Assembly (NCBI RefSeq): GCF_006965545.2
Contig: NZ_CP041372.2
Coordinates: 2,046,001-2,110,000 of the forward strand
DNA from: Paenalkalicoccus suaedae
GTDB taxonomy: Bacteria > Bacillota > Bacilli > Bacillales > Salisediminibacteriaceae
Reading direction: 5' to 3'
DNA: 64,000 nucleotides
Both the position numbers and the translations under genes were made by a program. The notes under the pieces were generated by a model. It searched no databases. It saw only the letters and a program-made list of their open reading frames with translations, and was not told the DNA's origin. Shown piece by piece: positions 28,165 to 37,551 of the stretch. The stretch's first letter is position 1, and each line of letters begins with the position of its first letter.

Positions 28165-30192
28165 TTAATCGAGCCTATCCTGCAAAAATGCGCCTTGTCT
28201 AGCTAGTTCTTCCCTAATTCCTCTATAGTCATCAGTCTCCCAAAATGCAGTTGATTTCACTAGCTTAGTAGCATCATCTCGTGCAATTTCGAGGATACGA
28301 TAGTCTTCTACAATATCCGCAACCTTAAGCTCTGGCAACCCACTTTGCTTTACTCCGAAGAAATCACCTGGTCCTCGAAGCTCTAAATCACGCTCGGATA
28401 GCTCAAACCCATTAGAAGTCTCCGTCATAATTTGCATGCGTTCTTTCCCGTTTTCAGACTTAGGATCAGCTAGTAAAATACAATAAGCTTGATCAGACCC
28501 ACGACCAACTCTTCCGCGAAGCTGATGCAGTTGTGCTAGTCCGAATCGATCAGCATCGTAAATGACCATAACTGTTGCATTAGGGACGTTTACCCCTACT
28601 TCCACGACAGTCGTCGATACAAGTACCTGTACCTCATTTTGAGCAAACTGCTTCATTACCTCATCCTTCTCGGTTGCATGAAGTCGCCCGTGCATTAACC
28701 CGACATTCCAGTCAGTTAAAACCATTTGTAGCTGTTGGTGGAGCTCAATCGCATTTTGAACATCAAGCTTTTCTGACTCTTCAATAAGAGGGGTAATTAC
28801 ATATGCTTGATTCCCTTTCTTCAAATGCTTCTCAATAAAGGTTAGGACTCTAGGGAGCATGTCCTGCTTTGCCCAATGCGTCTCAACAACCTTACGTCCT
28901 TTCGGCATCTCGTCGATCGTGGATACGTCCATATCGCCAAAAGCAGAAATTGCAAGCGTTCTAGGTATCGGCGTTGCTGTCATAAATAAGACATCTGGCT
29001 CTAATCCTTTTTCTTTTAGAACGCGTCGTTGCCCAACCCCAAACCGATGCTGCTCATCGGTAATGACGAGTCCTAAATTTGCGAATATAACAGGCTCTTG
29101 AATAAGTGCGTGCGTGCCTATCAAAACGTCAATTTCATGTGCTTCGAGCTTTGCTAACGTTTCTCGTCGCTCTTTTGTTTTCGATGATCCCGATAAAAAC
29201 CCAATCCTCACCGGGGTGTTCGCAAAAAGTTCTGTTAAGGATTCCACGTGCTGTTCTGCTAAAATTTCTGTAGGAACCATTAACGCACCTTGATATCCAG
29301 CTAAGACAGAGGCATACAGCGCTACGGCTGCAACAACCGTTTTACCTGAGCCTACATCTCCTTGGAGTAGCCTGCTCATGCGATGCTTGCCTTCAAGATC
29401 CTCAAGTATCTCGTTTATCACACGATCCTGAGCCTGCGTGAGTGGGAATGGTAACGAGGCGATAAAGGCTTGCACCTCATCTTTATGAAGCGTCTTTGTC
29501 ACACCGTGCGTGGATTCTCGTTGCTTCTTTCGGAAAACTTGCATTTTAAGTTGAAATAACAAAAGCTCTTCGTAAATCATACGACGCTTTGCCTGTAGGA
29601 ATGCCTTCTCTTTCTCTGGGAAATGAAGACGATAAAATGCCTCACGACGATCCATTAATTTATACGTTTGCATGAGTTGATAAGGCAGGATCTCTTCAAT
29701 GTCATCAGGAAACTCATCGAAGGATTGTTTAATCCATTTTCTTAACATAAACATTTTTATGTCGCCGCGTAGAGAGTAAACGGGGTCCAACCCTTGCCCC
29801 TCTGTTTTACCAATGAGCTTTGCACCATTTACAGCGAGGCGATTCTTATCGAGTTTGCCGTGAAAGCTAATCACTTGTCCAAGCTCAATTTGCTTTTTTA
29901 AATAGGGTTGGTTAAAGAAAATAGCTTGAACTAATAAACCGTCCACGAGAACGCGAACGGTCAGCCTAGATGATTGTTTTCGAAAGAAGCGGAGCTCTGG
30001 CTCACTGTGAACGGTGCCAGAGAGGGTTACTTTTTCTTCATGATCCACTTCTTGAATTCGTCTAATAGAGTGATCTTCATAGCGAAAAGGAAAATACGAC
30101 TGCAAGTCATAAACGGTAGTAATACCTAATGCGGAGAGTCTTTCTGCCGCCTTTGCACCGATCCCGGATAATTCTTGAATGCCTCGTGTCAT
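28165..30192 (-). CDS. recG: ATP-dependent DNA helicase RecG
   Basis: RecG (675 aa; usual length), remodels stalled forks and Holliday junctions. N-terminal wedge/OB domain with GIGAKAAERLSALGI and FPFRYED; Walker A in LLQGDVGSGKTVVA, DEQH box in LVITDEQHRFGVGQR, MTATPIPRTL, and helicase motif VI in QLRGRVGRGSDQAYC followed by the TRG region FELSERDLELRGPGDFFG. ATG 30192; sdaAA ends 9 nt upstream. Confidence 0.97.
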   Translation of the reverse strand: MTRGIQELSGIGAKAAERLSALGITTVYDLQSYFPFRYEDHSIRRIQEVDHEEKVTLSGTVHSEPELRFFRKQSSRLTVRVLVDGLLVQAIFFNQPYLKKQIELGQVISFHGKLDKNRLAVNGAKLIGKTEGQGLDPVYSLRGDIKMFMLRKWIKQSFDEFPDDIEEILPYQLMQTYKLMDRREAFYRLHFPEKEKAFLQAKRRMIYEELLLFQLKMQVFRKKQRESTHGVTKTLHKDEVQAFIASLPFPLTQAQDRVINEILEDLEGKHRMSRLLQGDVGSGKTVVAAVALYASVLAGYQGALMVPTEILAEQHVESLTELFANTPVRIGFLSGSSKTKERRETLAKLEAHEIDVLIGTHALIQEPVIFANLGLVITDEQHRFGVGQRRVLKEKGLEPDVLFMTATPIPRTLAISAFGDMDVSTIDEMPKGRKVVETHWAKQDMLPRVLTFIEKHLKKGNQAYVITPLIEESEKLDVQNAIELHQQLQMVLTDWNVGLMHGRLHATEKDEVMKQFAQNEVQVLVSTTVVEVGVNVPNATVMVIYDADRFGLAQLHQLRGRVGRGSDQAYCILLADPKSENGKERMQIMTETSNGFELSERDLELRGPGDFFGVKQSGLPELKVADIVEDYRILEIARDDATKLVKSTAFWETDDYRGIREELARQGAFLQDRLD

Positions 30193-30201
30193 GCCTTCCC
30201 C

Positions 30202-31083
30202 CTACTTTCCAGCAGTGCCAAATATCTGATCTCGGTATCGTCTACCTGTTGGCGTGCCTGCAAGGCCGCCCTCACCCGTCTCTTTTAACGAAGTTGGCAT
30301 GTTTTGTCCGATTTTATACATTGCATCAATAACCTCATCAGCCGGAATTCTACTCTCAATACCAGCTAGTGCTAGGTCTGCCGCGACAAGTGCATTAGAT
30401 GCACCAAATGCGTTACGCTTCACACACGGCACTTCCACAAGTCCTGCAACAGGATCACAGACGAGGCCAAGCATATTCTTAAGCGCAATTGCCATCGCAT
30501 GGCTTGATTGTTTAGGCGTACCTCCCGCCATTTCTACAATAGCAGCGGCTGCCATACCAGTAGCCGATCCAACCTCCGCCTGACAGCCTCCTGCTGCGCC
30601 AGAGATCGACGCATTATTGGCAATAATAAATCCAAATGCTCCACTTACAAATAAATAACGTACCATTTGCTCGCGAGTTGGATTCAACTTCTCTTTTACC
30701 GAAAATAGCGTACCCGGAACGACGCCAGCGGCTCCCGCCGTAGGAGTAGCACAAATCGTTCCCATCGCTGCATTTACTTCATTCGTTGCCATCGCTTTAG
30801 CAACCGCATCAAGTAAAAGCGTCCCTGATAATGTTTCGTTAATCATCATATATTCATGAAGCTTTTTGCCGTCCCCTCCTGTAAGTCCAGAGACGGAGCG
30901 GACATTTTCCATAATTCCTCGATTAACCGCTCGCTCCATCACGTCTAAATTCCGCTCCATTTGCGCCATAACCTCTTCACGTGTTCGGTCATGAATAGCC
31001 ATTTCTTGTTTAATCATAATTTCGGAGAGTAGCTCCCCTTGTTCTTCTGCCTGCGTTACTAATTCTTCTACGTTACGAAACAT
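30202..31083 (-). CDS. sdaAA: L-serine dehydratase alpha subunit
   Basis: Iron-sulfur L-serine dehydratase alpha chain (293 aa), converting serine to pyruvate and ammonia with SdaAB. Cys residues that can ligate the [4Fe-4S] cluster are in GTICATPTAGAAG, LVCDPVAGLVEVPCVKRNAFG; ISGAAGGCQAEVGSA is another conserved block. It begins 16 nt after sdaAB, order as in B. subtilis. Confidence 0.95.
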   Translation of the reverse strand: MFRNVEELVTQAEEQGELLSEIMIKQEMAIHDRTREEVMAQMERNLDVMERAVNRGIMENVRSVSGLTGGDGKKLHEYMMINETLSGTLLLDAVAKAMATNEVNAAMGTICATPTAGAAGVVPGTLFSVKEKLNPTREQMVRYLFVSGAFGFIIANNASISGAAGGCQAEVGSATGMAAAAIVEMAGGTPKQSSHAMAIALKNMLGLVCDPVAGLVEVPCVKRNAFGASNALVAADLALAGIESRIPADEVIDAMYKIGQNMPTSLKETGEGGLAGTPTGRRYRDQIFGTAGK

Positions 31084-31099
31084 TGGTAGACACTCCTTC

Positions 31100-31765
31100 C
31101 TATTCGTGTATCTTCGTTACTTGATTAATATGAGGCAACGTCGCAATTTCTTGCAGAAGCTCCTCCGTCACATTTTGGTCGACCTCAATGACCATCAGTG
31201 CCTCTTTACCAAGGTCTTTACGCGATACTTCCATATGTCCTATATTTACTTCATTATTTGCAAGTAAGGTTGCGACTTTCGCAATAGCTCCATATTTATC
31301 ATCATGTACGACGATAATTGCGGGGTGATTTCCACTTAAACGAAGCTCAAATGTATTTAGCTCTTTTATTTCTACTTTCCCTCCGCCGATAGAAATACCT
31401 ACAAGCTCCATCGATTTCTCGTCATCGGATAAGGTAATTCTAACCGTATTTGGATGCGCTGAAACAGCATCATCTTCAATAAATTCATAGGCTAATCCTT
31501 TTTCTTCCGCAAATTTAAATGCTTCTTTTAATCGTTCATCATACGTATCAAACCCCAATACCCCTCCAACTAGTGCTACATCGGTACCGTGACCTTGATA
31601 CGTTTTAGCAAACGATCCATATAGTCTAAAGATGGCCTTTTTGGGCTCTGTTCTAAAAAGCTGGCGAGCTACCAAGCCAATTCTTGCTGCTCCTGCCGTG
31701 TGTGAGCTTGAAGGACCGATCATGACTGGACCAATAATATCAAATACACTTCTATATTTCACCAT
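31100..31765 (-). CDS. sdaAB: L-serine dehydratase beta subunit
   Basis: Beta chain (221 aa). N-terminal VFDIIGPVMIGPSSSHTAGAARIG and YGSFAKTYQGHGTDVALVGG are signatures; the C-terminal ~75 residues are an ACT domain (AIIVVHDDKYGAIAKVATLLANNEVNIGHME), a likely serine-sensing or regulatory part. A TATAAT on the minus strand about 60 nt upstream lacks a clear -35. Confidence 0.95.
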   Translation of the reverse strand: MVKYRSVFDIIGPVMIGPSSSHTAGAARIGLVARQLFRTEPKKAIFRLYGSFAKTYQGHGTDVALVGGVLGFDTYDERLKEAFKFAEEKGLAYEFIEDDAVSAHPNTVRITLSDDEKSMELVGISIGGGKVEIKELNTFELRLSGNHPAIIVVHDDKYGAIAKVATLLANNEVNIGHMEVSRKDLGKEALMVIEVDQNVTEELLQEIATLPHINQVTKIHE

Positions 31766-31885
31766 AGATTCCCCCTTGTACGTCTATATGGAATCGCTTT
31801 CATCATTATACTCTTCGCATACATGTCTATTTTAACAAACGAAGCATCGAAGAGCGAATAATTATCAAAAAGATTTCAAAACAAA

Positions 31886-31919
31886 AGGAGCCGATCGTGA
31901 ACGAACACGAAAAGCTCCT
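31886..31919 (-). terminator. Terminator after degV
   Basis: Stem AGGAGC...TCGTG / CACGA...GCTCCT on the minus strand followed by TTTTGTTTT, 6 nt past the degV stop. Confidence 0.85.
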
Positions 31920-31925
31920 AGTATG

Positions 31926-32774
31926 CTACATAGGTGTAACAGAGACCGATACCGTACCAGGGCCTACGTGTGTCCCGATAACCGGTCCAATATCTGTGAT
32001 AACCTCTCGCTCCACCTTAAACTGAGACTTAACAGCTTCCATAATCATAGCTGCATCGTCAGAAGCTTTTGCGTGCGAGATTCCGACATGAAGTGTTTTA
32101 CCTTCATACTCATCTTTTAGGCGATCGATAATCTTTTGAATCGCTTTTTTCTGTCCACGTACCTTCTCATACGGGTAAACTTCGCCCTCTTTATTTAAAG
32201 AAAGGATCGGCTTAATTTTTAATAAAGATCCAACTAATGCAGATGCTTTACCGATTCGACCATTCTTTTGTAAATACTCAAGTGTATCTACTAAGAAGTA
32301 AACAGACGTTGTCTCAAGCATTTCGTTAATCCGTTGCATGATAGCATCCTTCGTAGCACCAGACTTTGCTAAAATTGCAGCTTCTACCACGATAATACCA
32401 ATCGCATAAGAGGCACGTTTTGTGTCCACTACAGTTACAGGTACTTCTTCTCCGAGTGTTTGCTCTGCCATATAAGCAGACTGGAAAGTACCACTAAGCT
32501 TCGAGGATAAATGCAACGAAATAATTTCCGTTTTATTTTTTTCGTATAATGATGTATATACTTCCTCAAACTGGAGTGGAGTTGGCTGAGATGTAGTCGG
32601 GACAAACTCATAAGACTCAAGCTTATCGTAGAAATTTGCAGGTGTTAAGTCTATTCCATCCTCATATGTCTCTTCGCCGAAGTGGACCTTTAGAGGAACG
32701 ACATGAATATTTAGCTCCTGCAGAATATCCTTTGGAATATCTGCAGTTGAATCAGTAACAATTTGAATAGTCAT
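31926..32774 (-). CDS. DegV/FakB fatty acid-binding protein
   Basis: DegV-family protein (282 aa), the type that holds a fatty acid in the FakAB kinase. Motifs: IVTDSTADIPKD, FVPTTSQPTPLQFEEVY, ISLHLSSKLSGTFQSA, VVDTKRASYAIG, LEYLQKNGRIGKASA, LKIKPIL and a C-terminal THVGPGTVSVSV. ATG 32774 has GGAGG 8 nt upstream. It lies only 18 nt after fakA, so it is a good FakB candidate for that kinase. Confidence 0.92.
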   Translation of the reverse strand: MTIQIVTDSTADIPKDILQELNIHVVPLKVHFGEETYEDGIDLTPANFYDKLESYEFVPTTSQPTPLQFEEVYTSLYEKNKTEIISLHLSSKLSGTFQSAYMAEQTLGEEVPVTVVDTKRASYAIGIIVVEAAILAKSGATKDAIMQRINEMLETTSVYFLVDTLEYLQKNGRIGKASALVGSLLKIKPILSLNKEGEVYPYEKVRGQKKAIQKIIDRLKDEYEGKTLHVGISHAKASDDAAMIMEAVKSQFKVEREVITDIGPVIGTHVGPGTVSVSVTPM

Positions 32775-32792
32775 ATGAATGTCCTCCAATAT

Positions 32793-34451
32793 TTATTCAA
32801 CTGCTAAAATGTACGAATAAAGTGGCTGATTCCCTTTATGAACCTCAACTTCTACGTCTTCAAAGCTTGATTCGATATAGTTAGATAGAGCATTAGCTTC
32901 AGATTCTGTACGATCTTCCCCGTAAATAACTGTCACGATCTCCGAATCCTCATCGACAAGATTCTTCACAAGCTCCTCTGCAACCTTAGCAACGTCAGCG
33001 CCATTAGCAACAATATTTTTTTCCGAGATTCCCATGAAGTCACCCTTTGTAATGGAGACGCCATTTAAGCTAGTATCTCGCACTGCGTACGTAACTTCTC
33101 CTGTACGAACACCTTTAAGCGCGTCCGTCATATCAGATACGTTATCAGATAGTTCCTGTTCAGCATTAAAAGCGAGCATAGCAGCAAGGCCTTGTGGTAC
33201 CGTTTTAGAAGGAACAACTTGTACATCTACATCCGCCACTTCCGCTGCTTGGTTAGCTGCCATAATAATATTGCTGTTATTAGGTAATAGGATGACCTTT
33301 TCTGCATTGGCTTCTTCAATAGCGCGAATAAAGTCCTCCGTAGACGGATTCATCGTTTGGCCACCTTCAATGACCTTTTTAACACCGAGACCCTCAAAGA
33401 GCTCTTTAATGCCTGATCCCATGCTGACTGTAATCACCGCATACTCCGTTTTTTCCGGCTTTTGGTGAGGTGTATCCATTCCTAGTAAACTAGAATGTTG
33501 CTCGCGCATATTCTCTACTTTAACGTTTACAAGAGAACCGTATGCTTGTGCATCATTAATAACATTCCCAGGGTTTTCTACGTGAATATGAATTTTTAAA
33601 AGATCTTCGTCAGAAACAACGAGTAACGAGTCACCGTATTTGTCTAGTTGCTCACGAAACGCCTGCTCATCATATGGATATTGCTCAAGTTTCTTGTCTT
33701 CAAACTTCACCATGACCTCTGTACAATAACCAAACTCAATGTCTTCAGTAGCCATATGACTCTGAGCAGATTGATGGTGCTCAAATTTAACAAGCTCTTC
33801 TAGAGATGGAGCTGATTCCTCTGCAGTCTGAATCGCTTCTCCTTTAAGAACTGCTAAGAAGCCTTCATAAATAGTGACTAACCCTTGTCCACCTGAGTCA
33901 ACTACACCAACCTCTTTTAATACAGGTAGTAGGTCTGGAGTACGCTTTAAGGATGCTTTCGCTTCCTTTAGCACATCAGACATAACCTCAATGACGTCTG
34001 TCTTCTTCTCTGCAGAAGCTACTGCTTGTTTAGCTGCATCTTTAGCAACTGTTAAGATTGTTCCCTCAACAGGCTTCATAACAGCCTTATAGGCAGTGTC
34101 TACTCCATGCTGAAGAGCCAGGCTTAAATCTTTTGCCTGGAGTGTTTCTTTTTTCTCTACAGACTTTGAAAATCCTCGGAATAACTGAGAAAGTATAACT
34201 CCCGAGTTGCCACGAGCACCCATTAAAAGACCTTTAGCAAATGCTTGAGCTATTCTTCCTACATGGTCATGCGGTGCGTTTTTTACTTCTTTCACTCCTG
34301 AAGTAATGGTTAAATTCATGTTTGTCCCTGTATCACCATCCGGAACAGGAAAGACATTTAGTGCATCGATTTTCTTTGAGTTATTAGAGAGGTTTGTTGC
34401 ACCCTCAATGAGCATTTGCGCAAACTTATCTCCCTCGATCTTGTTAACCAC
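32793..34451 (-). CDS. fakA: Fatty acid kinase catalytic protein FakA (YloV)
   Basis: 552-aa DAK2-type kinase, which phosphorylates FakB-bound fatty acids to acyl-phosphate for PlsX-dependent lipid synthesis. ATP-site motif FPVPDGDTGTNMNLT, GARGNSGVILSQLFRGF and DSGGQGLVTIYEGF in the N-terminal domain; the C-terminal half is the DegV-like/EDD fold (ITVSMGSGIKELFEGLG, ILLPNNSNIIMAANQAA, VVPSKTVPQGLAAMLAF). Follows yloU by 25 nt. Confidence 0.95.
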   Translation of the reverse strand: MVNKIEGDKFAQMLIEGATNLSNNSKKIDALNVFPVPDGDTGTNMNLTITSGVKEVKNAPHDHVGRIAQAFAKGLLMGARGNSGVILSQLFRGFSKSVEKKETLQAKDLSLALQHGVDTAYKAVMKPVEGTILTVAKDAAKQAVASAEKKTDVIEVMSDVLKEAKASLKRTPDLLPVLKEVGVVDSGGQGLVTIYEGFLAVLKGEAIQTAEESAPSLEELVKFEHHQSAQSHMATEDIEFGYCTEVMVKFEDKKLEQYPYDEQAFREQLDKYGDSLLVVSDEDLLKIHIHVENPGNVINDAQAYGSLVNVKVENMREQHSSLLGMDTPHQKPEKTEYAVITVSMGSGIKELFEGLGVKKVIEGGQTMNPSTEDFIRAIEEANAEKVILLPNNSNIIMAANQAAEVADVDVQVVPSKTVPQGLAAMLAFNAEQELSDNVSDMTDALKGVRTGEVTYAVRDTSLNGVSITKGDFMGISEKNIVANGADVAKVAEELVKNLVDEDSEIVTVIYGEDRTESEANALSNYIESSFEDVEVEVHKGNQPLYSYILAVE

Positions 34452-34476
34452 ACGTGTTCCTCCTAACTAATCACAT

Positions 34477-34839
34477 CTAATCGTTCGCTACGCGAACACC
34501 TGATACAAAAATATTTACAGACGTTACTTTAAGTCCTAGCATTTGTTCTAGCTGATACTTTACTTTTTGTTGTACGTTATGAGCTACCTCTGAAATCTTT
34601 GTCCCATAGCTTACGATAATGTACATATCAATATGTACGTCGTCATTATCCTCGCGAATAACAACACCCCGCGCTAAATTTTCGCGGCCTAAAAGATCCG
34701 TAATGCCGTCTTTTAGCTGCTTTTGAGATGCCATGCCAACAATCCCGTAGCAGTCTACTGCGGCCCCACCAGCGATTACTGCCGTTACTTCTTTAGATAC
34801 ATCAATATTTCCATAGTTTGTTTTAATTTCGATCGTCAT
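34477..34839 (-). CDS. yloU: Asp23/Gls24 family protein YloU
   Basis: 120-aa Asp23/Gls24-family (DUF322) envelope-stress-related protein: MTIEIKTNYGNIDVSKEVTA, AAVDCYGIVGMASQKQLKDG, HIDMYIIVSYGTKISEVAHNV. ATG 34839 fits the family start; ATG 34848 is only 2 nt from AGGAGG. It opens the yloU-fakA-degV unit behind its own promoter, divergent from rpmB. Confidence 0.93.
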   Translation of the reverse strand: MTIEIKTNYGNIDVSKEVTAVIAGGAAVDCYGIVGMASQKQLKDGITDLLGRENLARGVVIREDNDDVHIDMYIIVSYGTKISEVAHNVQQKVKYQLEQMLGLKVTSVNIFVSGVRVAND

Positions 34840-34930
34840 AAATGTCATTGCCTCCTCAAAAAGGTTTTTACCGAAAGGCTATCGCCATTTTACTATAAAA
34901 CCGAACATTATGAAAGGCACTCCGGTATAT

Positions 34931-34958
34931 ATACTACCTGAAGCGAATCGGCTGTCAA
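34931..34958 (-). promoter_or_regulatory. Sigma-A promoter of yloU-fakA-degV
   Basis: TTGACA (34958-34953) and TAGTAT (34936-34931) on the minus strand with 16-nt spacing, ~90 nt before yloU. Confidence 0.75.
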
Positions 34959-34989
34959 GGTTTTTTACTTGAAATATCTCTGAAATCAC

Positions 34990-35018
34990 TTGTATTTAAC
35001 AGAATGCTATGCTAATAT
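34990..35018 (+). promoter_or_regulatory. Sigma-A promoter of rpmB
   Basis: TTGTAT (34990-34995), 17-nt spacer, TAATAT (35013-35018), 65 nt before the rpmB ATG, back-to-back with the yloU promoter. Confidence 0.7.
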
Positions 35019-35083
35019 ATCCAAGTATGTTGTTTGAAATAACTGTGATTGAAAGTTACGGTTTGAAAGAAGGAGGGATTTCC

Positions 35084-35272
35084 ATGGCACGCAGATGTGT
35101 TATTACAGGTAAAGGTCCATCTACTGGAAACAAGCGTTCACACGCACTTAACTCAACGAAGCGTCGTTGGGGCGCAAACGTTCAAAAGGTACGAATTTTA
35201 GTGGACGGTAAGCCGAAGCGCGTATACGTTTCAGCTCGCGCACTTAAGTCTGGTAAAGTTCAGCGCGTATAA
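35084..35272 (+). CDS. rpmB: 50S ribosomal protein L28
   Basis: L28 (62 aa): [58 protein letters not shown]. Only one N-terminal Cys is present, so this looks like the zinc-free (C-minus) type. ATG 35084 behind AAGGAGGG; the frame is open upstream but not coding. Confidence 0.97.
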   Translation: MARRCVITGKGPSTGNKRSHALNSTKRRWGANVQKVRILVDGKPKRVYVSARALKSGKVQRV

Positions 35273-35291
35273 TTTTGTGACCTATTACGTA

Positions 35292-35330
35292 AAAGGACTC
35301 CTAATCCGTTAATCGGATTAGGAGTCCTTT
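35292..35330. terminator. Bidirectional terminator between rpmB and spoVM
   Basis: Long perfect stem AAAGGACTCCTAATCCG and its complement around a 5-nt loop, with T-rich flanks on both strands. It serves rpmB on the plus strand and spoVM on the minus strand. Confidence 0.9.
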
Positions 35331-35338
35331 TCTTTGTA

Positions 35339-35419
35339 TTACCCTTTTCCAATTGTGCCAAGTACAGCTCGCACAACGCCCCCTATAAACTTCGGCAAAC
35401 GGATCGTATAAAACTTCAT
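35339..35419 (-). CDS. spoVM: Stage V sporulation protein SpoVM
   Basis: 26-aa amphipathic peptide, nearly the B. subtilis SpoVM: it begins MKFYTIRLPKFIGGVVRA and ends GTIGKG. SpoVM recognises the convex forespore surface and anchors SpoIVA, starting spore-coat assembly. The ATG at 35419 follows AGGAGGG at 6 nt. Position between rpmB and the thiN/rpe genes is the conserved one. It is good evidence that the organism makes endospores. Confidence 0.96.
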   Translation of the reverse strand: MKFYTIRLPKFIGGVVRAVLGTIGKG

Positions 35420-35488
35420 GCTACTCCCTCCTGACGGAAAAAAGCGATTCTATTACATATATATTCAGTCTGCCACAGATAGTACCAC

Positions 35489-36142
35489 TTAATTTTCGTC
35501 CTTGGACTCAATCACGATTACTTTACCTGATTCAATCTTCACAATTGCTTCGTCATCTACGATTTCATTACTAACACAAAGGCTCGAACCACGCTTTAAT
35601 TGAGCATTTGTTAATTCATATTTCACTCCAGTAAGCGTTATTCCAGAAACTTTTTCTGTAATAGCTAATAAGGATAAATAGGTGTATATGGAATGCTTTA
35701 CATGTTTGACGCCGCTATCTAGATAACTCATTCGATTGGAAGTATTGAGTATCTCCACTTCAATCCCACGTGTAGCAGCAACCTCTAACAACTGCACGTT
35801 CATTAAAAAGTGATCTAATCTGCCTCCTGTCGCCCCAACAATAATAAGCTTTTTAGCGTTAAATCTTTCTTTAACAATATCAAGTGCCAGCTCCATATCT
35901 GTCTGATCTTTTTCTGCAGGGAAAGTGGTTAGTTCTACTGATTCTGCTTTTAGTTGCTTTAAATATGTTTCTCCGATTGAATCAAAGTCCCCGATAGCAA
36001 GATTTGGTGTAATACAAGCCTCTAAAAGATAATAAGCTCCTCTATCAACGCCTATAATGCCAGTCGGTTTAAGCTCGTCGCAAAGCTCTTGAAGGGATGG
36101 AAGGTCCACTTTTGGACCTCCTGCTACTAACAAATATGTCAT
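35489..36142 (-). CDS. thiN: Thiamine pyrophosphokinase
   Basis: ThiN (217 aa), converts thiamine plus ATP to TPP. Signature stretches: LVAGGPKVDLPSL, IIGVDRGAYYLLEA, AIGDFDSIGE, FPAEKDQTDMELALD, IIVGATGGRLDHFLMNVQLL; the C-terminal beta-sandwich holds LTGVKYELTNAQL and SLCVSNEI. Its ATG overlaps the thiT stop by 4 nt, so both are under the TPP riboswitch. Confidence 0.95.
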   Translation of the reverse strand: MTYLLVAGGPKVDLPSLQELCDELKPTGIIGVDRGAYYLLEACITPNLAIGDFDSIGETYLKQLKAESVELTTFPAEKDQTDMELALDIVKERFNAKKLIIVGATGGRLDHFLMNVQLLEVAATRGIEVEILNTSNRMSYLDSGVKHVKHSIYTYLSLLAITEKVSGITLTGVKYELTNAQLKRGSSLCVSNEIVDDEAIVKIESGKVIVIESKDEN

Positions 36143-36702
36143 GCTACACGTCCGTTAGAGGGGTGTAGCACGACTTTTCCCTTATTAGCAAATAAGACCA
36201 TGATAATGACTAAAATAACAAATGTAGGTGCGATATAGCTTAGATTATAGATAAATGAATACCATACTGGCGACATCCCTTCAGGGGCAAAGCTACCGAA
36301 CCAAATTACACCTGCAGTAAAGTGTGAAAGTAATCGTAATGCAGATGCTAATGCCACTCCTGCGATAAGAAGTGTAAGCTTTTTACGGAACGAAGCCTGA
36401 CTTGAAAAACGAAAAATACCAGCTAAACCTATCACTAAAAAGGCGATCGGATAGTCGAGTAATGCCTGCGCCCAGTGAACCACGAATGAATTAAACATTA
36501 GATTTAATGTGCCAAACAATCCGCCAGCTATAATCCCAGCAATAACTCCTCGTCTATAAGCGAGAATAAGGATTGGAAGCATAGAGAGCGTAATAGATCC
36601 CCCTTGAGGCATTTGAAACAGTGGAATTAAGTCTAACACATAAGCAAGACCGCTCATAATAGCGATTTCGAGCATAATAAGTAATCGTTTGTTTTGTCTC
36701 AT
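36139..36702 (-). CDS. thiT: Thiamine transporter ThiT
   Basis: S-component of an ECF thiamine transporter (187 aa, six membrane segments). LEIAIMSGLAYVLDLIPLFQMPQGGSITL is the substrate-binding N-terminal region; HWAQALLDYPIAFLVIGLAG, FTAGVIWFG and YSFIYNLSYIAPTFV match ThiT. The membrane ends with a basic tail. It follows a TPP riboswitch and overlaps thiN, which would phosphorylate the imported thiamine. The ECF energising module is not in the window. Confidence 0.94.
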   Translation of the reverse strand: MRQNKRLLIMLEIAIMSGLAYVLDLIPLFQMPQGGSITLSMLPILILAYRRGVIAGIIAGGLFGTLNLMFNSFVVHWAQALLDYPIAFLVIGLAGIFRFSSQASFRKKLTLLIAGVALASALRLLSHFTAGVIWFGSFAPEGMSPVWYSFIYNLSYIAPTFVILVIIMVLFANKGKVVLHPSNGRVA

Positions 36703-36731
36703 AATAAATAATCCCCTTTTTTTAGAACCAC

Positions 36732-36870
36732 AAAAAAAGACAGCTTATGCCGAGAAGGCAACAGCTGTCTGTTAGCATCATCTCCACATCCCTACGCAAG
36801 TATCAACTTACAGGTTTAAAGGGTCGAAGCGCATGCTTCCTCTCAGTCCTCTAAGACTCCCCTTGTGGTT
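36732..36870 (-). ncRNA. TPP riboswitch with terminator
   Basis: The aptamer (about 36870-36781, minus strand) has the conserved THI-box parts: ACAAGGGGAGTC, GACTGAGAGG, GACCCTTTAAACCTG and GCGTAGGGATGTGG. It is followed by a terminator hairpin AGACAGCT...AGCTGTCT (36770-36738) and a T run (36737-36732), 30 nt before thiT. High TPP should end transcription before thiT-thiN. Confidence 0.95.
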
Positions 36871-36905
36871 CATTATTTTAATTTCGTTTAAGTAATTTCA
36901 CTTTA

Positions 36906-37550
36906 CTACTGTTGACGAATTTTCGCAATGGCAGCGTGTCGATCCTCTTGATTATAAATAGCCGATCCCGCAACAAGAACATTTGCACCAGCATCTACGC
37001 ACTGTTTTGCTGTCATTTCGTTGACGCCACCATCGACTTCAATCTCAATATCACGATCTCCGACAAGCTCTTTTACTTCTGTAATTTTGGGTAGCACGGA
37101 AGAAATAAAAGATTGCCCACCGAAGCCTGGATTTACTGTCATAAGTAATACCATATCAATATCGTCAATAATTGGCTTGATCACATCTACTGGAGTAGCC
37201 GGATTTAATACAACGCCTGCTTTAACCCCATTTTCTTTAATCAAATGAATCGTACGGTGCAAGTGAGGACATGCCTCTACGTGTACCGTAATAATATCCG
37301 CTCCAGCTTTACAAAAGTCAGGAATATATTGATCCGGATTTTCGATCATAAGGTGCACATCTAACGGTAATGTCGTAATCGGACGCACAGCTTCAACAAT
37401 AAGCGGTCCAATCGTAATGTTCGGAACAAAATGACCGTCCATTACATCGATGTGAATATAATCCGCTCCTCCTTCCTCGACATCCTTAATTTCTTTACCT
37501 AGTTCGGCAAAATTAGCTGAAAGAATAGATGGTGCAATTTTAACTGACAT
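36906..37550 (-). CDS. rpe: Ribulose-phosphate 3-epimerase
   Basis: Pentose-phosphate enzyme (214 aa, TIM barrel). [41 protein letters not shown] (metal-binding His/Asp), [27 protein letters not shown] and [12 protein letters not shown] are diagnostic. Starts 1 nt after the rsgA stop. Confidence 0.97.
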   Translation of the reverse strand: MSVKIAPSILSANFAELGKEIKDVEEGGADYIHIDVMDGHFVPNITIGPLIVEAVRPITTLPLDVHLMIENPDQYIPDFCKAGADIITVHVEACPHLHRTIHLIKENGVKAGVVLNPATPVDVIKPIIDDIDMVLLMTVNPGFGGQSFISSVLPKITEVKELVGDRDIEIEVDGGVNEMTAKQCVDAGANVLVAGSAIYNQEDRHAAIAKIRQQ

Positions 37551-37551
37551 G

